DNA of 46,694 nucleotides from assembly GCA_964568805.1 (NCBI GenBank), contig CAZMRW010000025.1:1-46694 (forward strand), read 5' to 3'. This DNA comes from CAZMRW01 sp964568805. Its GTDB lineage: Bacteria > Pseudomonadota > Gammaproteobacteria > Methylococcales > Methylomonadaceae. A program made the position numbers and the translations under genes. Below are positions 15,625 to 26,001 of this stretch, piece after piece. The notes beneath the pieces are model-generated. The model saw nothing but the letters and a program-made list of their open reading frames with translations. It did not search any database and was not told the origin of the DNA. Numbering within the stretch: the first letter of the stretch is position 1; each line of letters begins with the position of its first letter.

Positions 15625-15685
15625 GTGGGAGCGACGCCCTCGTCGCGACTTGAAATTTTAATCGCGACGAGGGCGTCGCTCCTAC
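15625..15685. repeat. Long palindromic hairpin element
   Basis: Two 24-bp arms (15625-15648 and 15662-15685) are inverse complements with one mismatch that still pairs as G-U in RNA, around a 13-nt loop. The GC-rich arm includes GGGAGCGACGCCCTCGTCGC. Such elements are common dispersed REP-like hairpins in gammaproteobacteria. It lies in the 538-bp gene-free gap between the WYL gene and the Rieske gene, where TTCGACAAGCTCAAGGCGAA (about 15560-15580) is another dispersed-repeat-like motif. Confidence 0.8.
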
Positions 15686-15729
15686 GTCCGGCATTCATTT
15701 TCCGGAGTCATAAATAGGGCTCTACGCAT

Positions 15730-15836
15730 ATATTAATCGTCCCATAAATTCCTGCACTTTCCCGATTCCAGCATTGGAGTTAAAAAACATGTTTTTAAAC
15801 TCCGCGGCATGCGATTACTTATGAAACGATTAATAT
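15730..15836. mobile_element. MITE-like 107-bp palindromic element, copy 1
   Basis: The ends are perfect 11-bp inverted repeats, ATATTAATCGT and ACGATTAATAT, extended inward by ATAA/TTAT. An internal palindrome GGAGTTAAAAA/TTTTTAAACTCC is present. A second copy at 28190-28296 differs at about five positions. No protein is encoded and no clear target duplication is visible. It fits a non-autonomous element moved by a transposase elsewhere, or a conserved structured-RNA element. Confidence 0.75.
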
Positions 15837-15875
15837 GAGGACCGTAAACAGACTGTAGCAGCGTTCAAATATAGC

Positions 15876-16196
15876 TTAATCCCAGCGATTATCCCTGACC
15901 TGTACTTTGCCATTTTCAATGCGCACCGGAAAACAGGCGATATCTTCATAGGCGGGCGGCGATTTTACCTCACCGGTTTTTATGCAAAATCGCGCGCCAT
16001 GGCGTGGGCAAATGATTTCATCGCCGTCCAGTTCGCCGCTGGCAATTTCCGCACCATCATGCGTACAAACATCCTCAATCGCGTAAAACTGACCATCGAG
16101 CTTGAATACCGCCACGTCTGTTCCATCGACATCGACAACGACATTTTCGCCGTCAGCCAATGCATTTTGCCCACAAACTTCTATCCATTCCGACAT
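15876..16196 (-). CDS. Rieske [2Fe-2S] ferredoxin-like protein of the SUF locus
   Basis: This 106-residue soluble protein has a single Rieske domain: CTHDGAEI (ligands C-x-H) and CPRHGARF (C-x-x-H) spaced 16 residues apart, with VFKLDGQFYAIEDV before them. It resembles the ferredoxin components of ring-hydroxylating dioxygenases, but no oxygenase is nearby. Small Rieske proteins of this type are often encoded with suf genes, where they may carry electrons for cluster assembly. It is the last gene on this strand after sufU and rsmJ, separated by an inverted repeat. Confidence 0.88.
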   Translation of the reverse strand: MSEWIEVCGQNALADGENVVVDVDGTDVAVFKLDGQFYAIEDVCTHDGAEIASGELDGDEIICPRHGARFCIKTGEVKSPPAYEDIACFPVRIENGKVQVRDNRWD

Positions 16197-16223
16197 TTTT
16201 TATCACCTTCAATTGTATATTCA

Positions 16224-16310
16224 TCGCACTTCAGAATTCGATTAAATAATCTCCTCTCCCTAACCTTCTCCATCAAGAGAGGGAATTGATATGCAAATTT
16301 TGAAGTGCGA
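16224..16310. repeat. 87-bp element with terminal inverted repeats
   Basis: TCGCACTTCAGAATTC at 16224-16239 and AAATTTTGAAGTGCGA at 16295-16310 are inverse complements with two mismatches. The interior contains CTCTCCCTAACCTTCTCC, a common dispersed-repeat motif. It fills the gap between rsmJ and the Rieske gene and may be a small non-autonomous element or a hairpin. Confidence 0.5.
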
Positions 16311-16321
16311 ACACGATAAAA

Positions 16322-17110
16322 CTAACTTTTCAAATACACATCATACCGTAGCAATTTTCCCTGAAAACTTTCATTGGGCTTGCCGCCCAGGGGCTCGGCA
16401 TAATCGGGGCTTTTTACCACCACCCGTTTGCCGGCGGCCTGAAGCGCTGCGGCAAAAAGAAGGTCCTTATCCTGGTCGCTGCCGACCAGATCATGCAGGA
16501 TGACCATCGATTTCCTGGACAATGCCGATTTTTTTCGTTTGGGGGGAAACATCGGATCAAGATAAATGCAATCGGGCCGGGATTCCAGCCCCGCCAATAA
16601 CTCAGTGGCATCGCCGGTCAGCAATCGGGGCGGTTGCAGATTCAGTTTCTGCATCCAGTCCAGTTGCGCCAGACGGGCAAATCCGTCGACCAGCAATTCC
16701 GCCATCACCGGCGAACGCTCGATACAAAGCAAATCGTAGCCCATACGGAAGATCGAAAGACTGTCCTGTCCCCAGCCCGTTGTGGCATCCACGACCGTTC
16801 GGGTTTTTCGCCCAAGCGCCTTCGCCAGCGGACCTTCCTTTGGAGCAGGCCGGGAACGTTGCTCGCCGGGGCGCGGTTCAATATCAACCGCTAAACCGCC
16901 GGCTTTGAGCAGTTCCTTATCGAGCAGTCTTAAACAACCTTCGCGCCAGCTTAAATAAAACGGTTCAATCGCCTCAAACCCGGCATCGGCCGAGTTTCTG
17001 AGAGGAACAGCAAGCCGGTCCGCAAGCTGGCGGAACGGCAGGCTATCGCCCCGGCCTTCGTAAAGGACGGCCAGCTTTCCGGTATAGAATGTCGGTGGCG
17101 TATGGGTCAT
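16322..17110 (-). CDS. rsmJ: RsmJ, 16S rRNA guanine-N2 methyltransferase
   Basis: RsmJ methylates G1516 of 16S rRNA using SAM. The 262-residue protein has ELLKAGGLAVDIEPR, the glycine-poor SAM motif VVDATTGWGQDSL, LLCIERSPVMAELL as the acidic motif, YLDPMFPPKRKKSAL (the signature DPMFP of this family) and VVVKSPDYAEPL. The start was set at the ATG at 17110; the longer frame begins at a TTG (17155) without support. It is transcribed in the same direction as sufU, 119 bp beyond its end, but is not functionally part of SUF. Confidence 0.92.
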   Translation of the reverse strand: MTHTPPTFYTGKLAVLYEGRGDSLPFRQLADRLAVPLRNSADAGFEAIEPFYLSWREGCLRLLDKELLKAGGLAVDIEPRPGEQRSRPAPKEGPLAKALGRKTRTVVDATTGWGQDSLSIFRMGYDLLCIERSPVMAELLVDGFARLAQLDWMQKLNLQPPRLLTGDATELLAGLESRPDCIYLDPMFPPKRKKSALSRKSMVILHDLVGSDQDKDLLFAAALQAAGKRVVVKSPDYAEPLGGKPNESFQGKLLRYDVYLKS

Positions 17111-17228
17111 ATTGAAACCACGAAGACTCTGGCTGTATCGTCCGCCTGAAGACAAGAGTCCGAATCATACCGGTGAAAAGGCCGTAAAACAAAAGACATT
17201 GCGCCCTTTCGTGTCTTCGGGTGAATTA

Positions 17229-17680
17229 TTATTCGGTAGAAATAGACTTGGCTTCGTTCTTCAACGCGGCGTCCAGCGTATGCCAGGCCAGTGTCGCGCA
17301 TTTGACCCGTGCCGGATATTCGCGCACGCCGGCGAGCACCGCGAGTTTGCCGACCGCCTCAAGATTGAAGTTTTCATCTTTACCCGTGGTCATTTCATGG
17401 AATTTTTTGAACAGCTCTTCGGCTTCCTGTTCGGTTTTTCCCTTGACTATTTCAGTCATCAACGACACGGAGGCCGTGGAAATGGCGCAACCAGAACCCT
17501 GAAAACTGGCGTCGGCAATCACGTCGCCATCCATCTTTAAATATAAGGTCAGGCGGTCGCCGCATAAGGGGTTAAACCCTTCCACTTTCCGGTCCGCATT
17601 TTCGATGATTCGAAAATTACGGGGATTGCGGTTGTGGTCAAAAATAACCTCCTGGTAGAGATCGCGTAATTCATCAAACA

Positions 17681-17681
<1 letters not shown>
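17229..17681 (-). CDS. sufU: SufU, zinc-dependent sulfur transfer / scaffold-like protein
   Basis: SufU accepts sulfur from SufS through a zinc-bound cysteine and passes it to SufB. The 150-residue protein has the conserved LYQEVIFDHNRNPRNF, the ligand motif NPLCGD, GSGCAISTASVSLM and the third cysteine in VKCATLAWHTLD. Length and the 18-19-residue insertion typical of SufU compared with IscU are present. The ATG at 17681 overlaps the sufS stop by one base, so the two are coupled. Presence of SufU rather than SufE is notable for a gammaproteobacterium. Confidence 0.93.
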
Positions 17682-18904
<1,223 letters not shown>

Positions 18905-18993
18905 GGTTTTGTCTGCGTTGATTTTGACATGTTGCGTATTCACTAGCGACATATTATATTTGTTTCTGATTCCAATTGGGTTTGATTGCACTT

Positions 18994-19554
18994 ATGGTTA
19001 CTGTTAATCCTGCAAAACACCTGACCAACCTCGATGAATGGCGCAGGTTGGGCGAGGCTAATATTTTTCCGCCTGAAAGCCGGCTTGAACTCATTAATGG
19101 AGAAATTCTGGAAATGGCACCGATAGGCTTTAATCATGCGGGTCATGTGATTCGTTTACTTAATTTTTTTGCACCGCTGGTTGGCAAAAAAGCGTTAGTT
19201 AATGCTCAGAACCCACTCCAACTCGGCGACCTGTCCGAACCGGAACCGGATTTCATGCTGTTAAAACCCCATGTTGATTTCTATTCATCCCGTCACCCCA
19301 ATGCCGACGATGTATTGTTGCTGATCGAGGTCGCCGATAGCTCGTTGCAGTTCGACCAGAACCAGAAGCTGCATTTATATGCACTGCAAGGCATTCCTGA
19401 ATACTGGCTGCTTAACCTCAATGACTCGTGCCTGGAAGTGTATCGCAAGCCCAACGGCGAGGTGTATGCCGAAAAAACCACCCTGCGCACCGGCGACTCG
19501 ATAACCTTGTCGCAATTAGCAGAAATCACTGTCAACATGGCTGATATACTGTAA
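18994..19554 (+). CDS. Uma2/DUF820-family putative endonuclease
   Basis: The 186-residue protein has the Uma2 form of the PD-(D/E)XK fold: SRLELINGEILEM at the N-terminus, then EPEPDFMLL, LLIEVADSSLQFDQNQKLHLY and IPEYWLLNL. The motif D (EPDF), E-V and the lysine (QNQKLHLYA) are present, so it may be an active nuclease. Its substrate is unknown. The start is the ATG at 18994; the open frame extends to a TTG. It lies on the opposite strand between sufD and sufS, facing sufD, which splits the suf operon. This family is abundant in cyanobacteria and mobile in many genomes. Confidence 0.88.
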   Translation: MVTVNPAKHLTNLDEWRRLGEANIFPPESRLELINGEILEMAPIGFNHAGHVIRLLNFFAPLVGKKALVNAQNPLQLGDLSEPEPDFMLLKPHVDFYSSRHPNADDVLLLIEVADSSLQFDQNQKLHLYALQGIPEYWLLNLNDSCLEVYRKPNGEVYAEKTTLRTGDSITLSQLAEITVNMADIL

Positions 19555-19591
19555 CGGGCATCGAAGGCGCCGGATGGTTCTCAACCTGGCC

Positions 19592-20917
19592 CTATAGCCA
19601 CTCCTTATTGACACCTTCCTGAGGAAAGCGCGCCAGCACTTGTTCAAGCACCTGATCGTGCAGACTTTTCATCTTGATCTTATCGACCATTTCGTTGGCG
19701 AAGGCAAACGTCAGCATGTTGCGCGCGGTTTCTTCATCGACACAGCGTGACTGCAGGTAAAAAACCGATTTTTCATCCAGTTGCCCCACCGTCACACCAT
19801 GTCCGCATTTAACGTCATCGGCATAAATTTCCAGTTGCGGCTTGGTATCGGCCTCGGCATCATCCGATAACAGCAGGTTGCGGTTATTCATTTGCGAATC
19901 GGTTTTTTGCGCATTTTCGGCAACAATAACCCGTCCCTGAAACACGCCACGCGCCCTGTCATCCAGTACGCCCTTGTACATTTCCCGGCTGACGGCATAG
20001 GGTTTCAGGTGATTGATACGGGTGTGATTATCGATATGCTGCCGCTTGATACCTAAATACAAACCGTTCAGTTCGCAGTCGGAGGCATGGTCAAGGTCCG
20101 CATGGATATCGCTGCGGGCCAGCAAGGCGCCGAAAGCAAAATTATGGTGCTGCAAGCGGGCGTCGCGCGCCTGCTTAATGTAAATGCCGCCAAAATGATA
20201 GGCCTTATCCGATTCGCATTGCATTTTATACAGCGTCAAACCGGCATTTTGACCGACAAACACTTCCGTGACCGCCGCCGTCATATAGGCGGCATCCGCA
20301 CCAGCATAAGTTTCTATGAGTTGAGCCTCGGCCTGCTGTTCGACAACAATCAGGTTGCGGGTCGCCGCCAGCACATCCGCCCGGGATACGATATGCAGTA
20401 TCTGAATCGGCTTCGCCAGCACTATGTTAGCGGGCACATGTACAAACAGGCCATCGGTAAACCAGGCCGTATTGAAGGCAATAAAGCTGTGTTCCTCTAG
20501 ACTGACCGCCTGGCCCAGATGCTGTTGGACTATTTCCGGATGCGTTTGTAAGGCATCGGCCATCGCCATCACCGTCACCGTTTCCGGCAGGTCATCCAGG
20601 GTCGACAGTTCCGGTGCAAAACGGCCGTCAACCAATACCACTGTCCAGGCATCTTCCAATTGGAATGATTTCAGCTCCACCGTAACCGCATTAGAGTCGG
20701 TGGTCCTGCTTAGCGAGGGCGAAAACAGTTTCTTTTCAATCGCCGAAACATTGGTATAACGCCATTCTTCTTCGCGTGGCGATGGAAAACCCTGCGCCGA
20801 GAATTTCTGCAATGCCCTGGCTCTTAATTGCGTTAACCAGGGTAAGGAAGATCCGGGCAGTACCGGCGCCAGTGTCTCGTATTCCGCCGCATAGCGGCTC
20901 GCAGTTACGCTAATCAT
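19592..20917 (-). CDS. sufD: SufD, Fe-S scaffold complex subunit
   Basis: SufD forms the SufBC2D scaffold and helps iron entry. The 441-residue protein has the helical N-terminus with REEEWRYTNVSAIEKK, a right-handed beta-helix core, ALLARSDIHADLDHASDCELNG, and the C-terminal SufB/D motif DDVKCGHGVTVGQLDEKSVFYL plus LQSRCVDEETARNML. The ATG overlaps the sufC stop by one base. It converges with the Uma2 gene, 37 bp away. Confidence 0.96.
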   Translation of the reverse strand: MISVTASRYAAEYETLAPVLPGSSLPWLTQLRARALQKFSAQGFPSPREEEWRYTNVSAIEKKLFSPSLSRTTDSNAVTVELKSFQLEDAWTVVLVDGRFAPELSTLDDLPETVTVMAMADALQTHPEIVQQHLGQAVSLEEHSFIAFNTAWFTDGLFVHVPANIVLAKPIQILHIVSRADVLAATRNLIVVEQQAEAQLIETYAGADAAYMTAAVTEVFVGQNAGLTLYKMQCESDKAYHFGGIYIKQARDARLQHHNFAFGALLARSDIHADLDHASDCELNGLYLGIKRQHIDNHTRINHLKPYAVSREMYKGVLDDRARGVFQGRVIVAENAQKTDSQMNNRNLLLSDDAEADTKPQLEIYADDVKCGHGVTVGQLDEKSVFYLQSRCVDEETARNMLTFAFANEMVDKIKMKSLHDQVLEQVLARFPQEGVNKEWL

Positions 20918-21672
20918 TATGCAGCCGCCTGTATTTGTTCGAGCCAGCCATAGCCTTTTTCTTCCAGTTCCAGAGCGAGTTCGGGGCCGCCGGATTTCAC
21001 AATCCGGCCGTCGGCCAATACATGCACGAAATCGGGCTTGATATAATCCAGCAAGCGCTGATAATGCGTCACCATAACGAATGACCGTTCCGGCGAACGC
21101 AGGGAATTAACGCCTTCCGCAACAATTTTGAGAGCGTCGATATCCAGACCGGAATCAGTCTCATCGAGTATGCACAGTTTGGGTTCCAGTATCGCCATCT
21201 GCAGAATTTCATTGCGTTTCTTTTCGCCGCCGGAAAAGCCTTCGTTGACGGCGCGGTAAAGAAAGCGCTCATCCATGTCCAGCAAGCGGACCTTATTTTT
21301 GACCAGCGTTAAAAAATCCATGGCATCCACTTCCGGCTGCCCGTGATGTTTGCGAATCGAGTTCAGCGCCGCTTTAAGCAGATAAATATTGCTGACGCCG
21401 GGAATTTCCACAGGATATTGAAAGGCCAGAAAAACGCCTTCGCGCGCCCGGATTTCTGGCGCCATTTCAATCAGATCCTGTTGCTGATAGGTCACGGTTC
21501 CCTGCGTCACCGTGTATCCGCTTTTACCTGACAGGATATGCGCCAGAGTGCTTTTGCCGGAGCCGTTCGGCCCCATGATGGCATGGATTTCGCCAGGTTT
21601 AACCTGAAGATTGATGCCTTTGAGAATGGGCTTGTCGCCAACGCTGACGTGAAGATTTTCTATGCTGAGCAT
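20917..21672 (-). CDS. sufC: SufC, ABC-type ATPase of Fe-S assembly
   Basis: SufC powers the SufBC2D complex. It has Walker A GPNGSGKST, the Q-loop region FQYPVEIPGVSN, the signature FSGGEKKRNEI, Walker B LCILDETDSGLDIDAL and the switch histidine in VMVTHYQRLL. At 251 residues it has the normal length. The ATG at 21672 follows the bestrophin-like gene by 96 bp, and the 3' end is coupled to sufD. Confidence 0.97.
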   Translation of the reverse strand: MLSIENLHVSVGDKPILKGINLQVKPGEIHAIMGPNGSGKSTLAHILSGKSGYTVTQGTVTYQQQDLIEMAPEIRAREGVFLAFQYPVEIPGVSNIYLLKAALNSIRKHHGQPEVDAMDFLTLVKNKVRLLDMDERFLYRAVNEGFSGGEKKRNEILQMAILEPKLCILDETDSGLDIDALKIVAEGVNSLRSPERSFVMVTHYQRLLDYIKPDFVHVLADGRIVKSGGPELALELEEKGYGWLEQIQAAA

Positions 21673-21768
21673 ACTGTTATTACCTGAGTTGGACTGATGT
21701 TAAAGTGTTTTAATGTCATTCGATTATCTGTGAGCCGGTCTGTTCAATTCGGCCAAGCAATACCGCCG

Positions 21769-22683
21769 CTAAGATTTTGCGCCGCTTACCGACGCCAGCA
21801 AGGCGATTCCGTTGTCCTTGATCGTATTGCAAATGCCATGCAGCGGCAAATGGCTCAGGCTTTGGGTATCGAACGGGTACTGGAGTTCCAAGCCAATTCG
21901 GTCGAGAGCAAGCAAGGGGTAAACCACCAGAACATAAATAAAAACGGTCGCGAAGCCTGCCTTCTCAAGCAAGGAAAAAGGCAGCAGCAACAAAAAAATG
22001 AGTATGAAGCGCCGAGTCTTGATCGCATAAACCAGAGGCATCGGCGTTTTTAGAATTCTTTCGCAGCCTCCGACGTAATCTATTAACAGGGCTCTTTGCC
22101 TTTCCAGTTCTCTAAATGCATTTGCATCCAGTTCCTGACGCATGCGGGCCTCATGCAGCAAGCCAGCAATCTTGCCGGAGATAAAAATCGGCATGTGCTG
22201 CGCAGCCTGCAAGGCTTGAATATCTTTCTCGCTCAACACGTCCCTGAGTTCATCGAATTCCTGTGTACGGCGCAGCGATTCCTTGACGGCATAAGCGAAA
22301 GCGATCGTCCAGTGCGATATTTCCCGGCGCCAGGAGGAATCGGCCGGACCGTAAGACAAGGCGCCCAGCAATATATTCCGGCTCGCATTGACGATACCGC
22401 CCCATAACTTGCGCGCTTCCCACCAGCGGTCATGGCCTGCATTGGTTCTAAATACCAGTACCAGGCCCAGCACAACACCGGTATATTCAAAAGGAGTGAC
22501 GTCCAGATGAGGCAACGGACGCCAGTATTGATCCAGCATAACCAGGAGCAGCGGATAGCAGGATGCCAATAGCAGCCCCGGCAGCAGTAGAGGTGTTACC
22601 GAACCACGCCACATCAATGCGCCGCGCAAAAATCCGCCGGATTCTTCCCGGTTGGTGGCTGAATAGTTGTCTGTGTTTTTCAT
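21769..22683 (-). CDS. Bestrophin-like (YneE family) membrane channel protein
   Basis: The 304-residue protein resembles bacterial bestrophin homologues: an N-terminal hydrophobic hairpin (TPLLLPGLLLASCYPLLLVM), GVVLGLVLVFRTNAGHDRWWEARKLWG with the conserved FRTN..YDRWWEAR pattern, a helical middle, and a second hydrophobic pair near residues 240-275. These proteins form pentameric ion channels. The start is the ATG at 22683; the longer frame begins at a TTG. It sits between sufB and sufC on the same strand, an unusual insertion in a normally contiguous suf operon. Confidence 0.88.
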   Translation of the reverse strand: MKNTDNYSATNREESGGFLRGALMWRGSVTPLLLPGLLLASCYPLLLVMLDQYWRPLPHLDVTPFEYTGVVLGLVLVFRTNAGHDRWWEARKLWGGIVNASRNILLGALSYGPADSSWRREISHWTIAFAYAVKESLRRTQEFDELRDVLSEKDIQALQAAQHMPIFISGKIAGLLHEARMRQELDANAFRELERQRALLIDYVGGCERILKTPMPLVYAIKTRRFILIFLLLLPFSLLEKAGFATVFIYVLVVYPLLALDRIGLELQYPFDTQSLSHLPLHGICNTIKDNGIALLASVSGAKS

Positions 22684-22710
22684 CGCATTACCGAAACAGT
22701 CACAACCCAA

Positions 22711-24159
<1,449 letters not shown>

Positions 24160-24194
24160 AAAAAACTCTCTATTAATTACAAGGACGTAATGTA

Positions 24195-24416
24195 TGCAGA
24201 AAATGCAGGAGCTATTTTTCTGCGAATTACCTCATCAAATTTTCAGAAAATGCAGGAGCAATTTTCTGCAAATTACATATTCGTCATTTTTGCAGAATAA
24301 GCCTAAGCAATTTTCTGCAAATTACATGTTCGTCATCTTCGCAGAGTATGCCTAAGCATTGCTCTGCAAATTACATGTTCGTCATCTTTGCAGAGTATGC
24401 TTAAGCATTGCTCTGC
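24195..24416. repeat. Five tandem 46-49-bp hairpin repeats between sufR and sufB
   Basis: Hairpin units begin near 24195, 24242, 24291, 24340 and 24389. Each has arms like GCAGA...TCTGC; the last three units are nearly identical, and the last contains the perfect 12-bp palindrome ATGCTTAAGCAT inside GCAGAG/CTCTGC. The linkers share AATTACATGTTCGTCAT. They lie in the presumed sufB leader, so they may be repeated operators, an RNA attenuator or processing sites. Divergence grows toward sufB. Confidence 0.75.
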
Positions 24417-24465
24417 GAATTACAGTGGTGCAATATATGCGTAAAATACCTTCGCACAGTTTCGT

Positions 24466-24915
24466 TTAACGGTATAAACTGGCGACTGGAATCATAATTT
24501 CTTCGGTTATAATAGCCGGGCTAATCATATCCGCCAGCGTTACCGATTCCAGGGCATTATGGATGGCCTTATTAATCAGACCCCAGTTACCCCGAATCCC
24601 GCATCCGGATGCCTGTTCGCAGCCCCGATGGGAAATGCTGCATTCGGTCAGCGCAATGGGGCCTTCCAACGCGCTGATCACCGCAGCCACCGTAATTTTC
24701 TCCGGCAAATTGGCGAGCGCGTAACCGCCCTTGGCGCCACGGGTGGATACCAGCACATTGGCATTGACCAGTAGCTTGAGAATTTTACTGACAGTCGGCA
24801 AAGCGATGCCTGTCACCGCGGCTATTTCCATAGCAGCATGCACCTGCTTGTTATCTTTAGCCATAAAACTCAAGATAACCGTCGCATAATCTGTCAATTT
24901 ACTCAATCGTAACAT
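24466..24915 (-). CDS. sufR: SufR-type Rrf2 regulator of the SUF operon
   Basis: The 149-residue protein is an Rrf2 winged helix-turn-helix regulator of the SUF-associated type: MLRLSKLTDYATVILSFMA, VTGIALPTVSKILKLLV, STRGAKGGYALANLPEKITV. It has a cysteine cluster C-SISHRG-C-EQASG-C-G that would bind a [2Fe-2S] cluster. IscR-like proteins repress when they hold the cluster. The ATG at 24915 has GGAG 7 bp upstream and gives the usual start; a longer frame from 24963 would run across the palindromic operator. It is first in the locus and likely autoregulated. Confidence 0.92.
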   Translation of the reverse strand: MLRLSKLTDYATVILSFMAKDNKQVHAAMEIAAVTGIALPTVSKILKLLVNANVLVSTRGAKGGYALANLPEKITVAAVISALEGPIALTECSISHRGCEQASGCGIRGNWGLINKAIHNALESVTLADMISPAIITEEIMIPVASLYR

Positions 24916-24934
24916 ACCGTGCTCCCGATAATTA

Positions 24935-24951
24935 AGGACTATTTTAGTCCT
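24935..24951. promoter_or_regulatory. IscR type-1-like operator upstream of sufR
   Basis: AGGACTATTTTAGTCCT is a perfect palindrome with 7-bp arms and a 3-bp centre, flanked by AATTA/TTAATT. Its core GACTATTTTAGTC fits the GACTRWWWYAGTC centre of the IscR type-1 consensus. It lies 20 bp before the sufR start, where a regulator would block transcription. Confidence 0.75.
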
Positions 24952-25125
24952 ATTTAATTCCATAGTAAAGCACTTGGTAATTAGTCATATCGAAAAGAAT
25001 AAAGGTTCAAGGCGCAAGATACGGCTGTCCTCCCATACAAACCACCGAAAACCGCAACTAAAAGCACAACAATCTGGTATGATTGCGCCCCTTATTTATA
25101 TAAATTGCTCAATTAAGGTCCATCC

Positions 25126-25440
25126 ATGTCTGAATTTATCAACGTATCCGTCGTCAAAAAGGCTAATGTCTATTTCGGCGGCAAAGTCAACAGCCGAACT
25201 TTGCATTTTTCTGACGGTTCAATAAAAACCCTGGGGTTCATGCTGCCTGGCGAATATATCTTTAATACTGCCGACAAGGAACTGATGGAAATCATCGACG
25301 GCGATCTGGAAGTATTGTTGCCCGGATCGAAACAATGGCAACGAATCACCGGCGGCGGCTCTTTTCATGTGCCGGCCAATTCCCAATTCACGATAAACAT
25401 ACATACTCCAACTGATTATTGTTGTTCATTTTTAAAATAA
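25126..25440 (+). CDS. ppnP: PpnP, pyrimidine/purine nucleoside phosphorylase
   Basis: The 104-residue protein matches the YaiE/PpnP cupin family: FINVSVVKKANVYFGGKVNSRTL, then KTLGFMLPGEYIFNTADKELMEII, a GDLEVLLPG strand and FHVPANSQFTI. These enzymes phosphorolyse several nucleosides. The ATG at 25126 has no strong ribosome site. It is 4 bp upstream of the NYN-domain gene, so the two may be co-transcribed. Confidence 0.92.
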   Translation: MSEFINVSVVKKANVYFGGKVNSRTLHFSDGSIKTLGFMLPGEYIFNTADKELMEIIDGDLEVLLPGSKQWQRITGGGSFHVPANSQFTINIHTPTDYCCSFLK

Positions 25441-25444
25441 TGCT

Positions 25445-25918
25445 GTGAAAAAAGTAGCCATCTTTGCCGATGTGCAAAATATTTATTACACCGTTAAAGA
25501 TAGCTATCACAAACATTTTAACTACAGCGCATTCTGGGCGCAGGCGACAGCCGGAAGAGAAGTCGTTGCAGCATTTGCTTACGCCATTGAAAAAGGCGAC
25601 AGCAAACAGCAAGGCTTTCAGAGAATACTCAGAAATATTGGTTTTCAAGTCAAGCTGAAACCCTACATCCAGCGCCGCGACGGCTCCGCCAAAGGCGACT
25701 GGGACGTAGGGATTACGCTTGATGTGATAGACTCCGCCACACAGGTCGATACCATCGTCCTATTATCAGGAGATGGTGACTTTGACCTGCTGCTGAATAA
25801 AGTACGCAACCATTACAAGGTCGCCACCGAAGTGTACGGCGTACCCGAACTGACCGCGCCGTCTCTCATTAATGCCGCCGATCGCTTTATCGCCATAGAC
25901 GAAAAACTTTTACTGTAA
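25445..25918 (+). CDS. NYN-domain (LabA/DUF88) putative ribonuclease
   Basis: The 157-residue protein has the NYN/PIN-like acidic active site: VAIFADVQNIYY with D9, KGDWDVGITLDVID, and LLSGDGDFDLLL. Such proteins are predicted metal-dependent RNases with various roles. The frame begins with GTG at 25445, four bases after ppnP; no strong ribosome site is seen, so coupling to ppnP is likely. Length is typical for a single-domain member. Confidence 0.85.
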   Translation: MKKVAIFADVQNIYYTVKDSYHKHFNYSAFWAQATAGREVVAAFAYAIEKGDSKQQGFQRILRNIGFQVKLKPYIQRRDGSAKGDWDVGITLDVIDSATQVDTIVLLSGDGDFDLLLNKVRNHYKVATEVYGVPELTAPSLINAADRFIAIDEKLLL

Positions 25919-25936
25919 AAGGCAACAGCCAACCCT

Positions 25937-25971
25937 GTACCTTGTACCTTGTACCTTGTACCTTGTACCTT
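25937..25971. repeat. Five tandem copies of GTACCTT before ybiT
   Basis: A perfect 7-bp microsatellite, five units, lies 18 bp after the NYN gene stop and 30 bp before the ybiT start. Seven-base units shift the reading frame if they cross coding sequence, and they alter promoter spacing otherwise. Here it is outside the likely coding region, so length changes could tune ybiT expression. Confidence 0.9.
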
Positions 25972-26001
25972 TATCCCACCTACCTTTTCGGAATACTTAA
26001 C

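Noticed and set aside
17112..17540. 142-codon plus-strand frame opposite sufU
   Set aside because: It overlaps sufU, whose cysteine motifs are complete; the plus frame has no family features.
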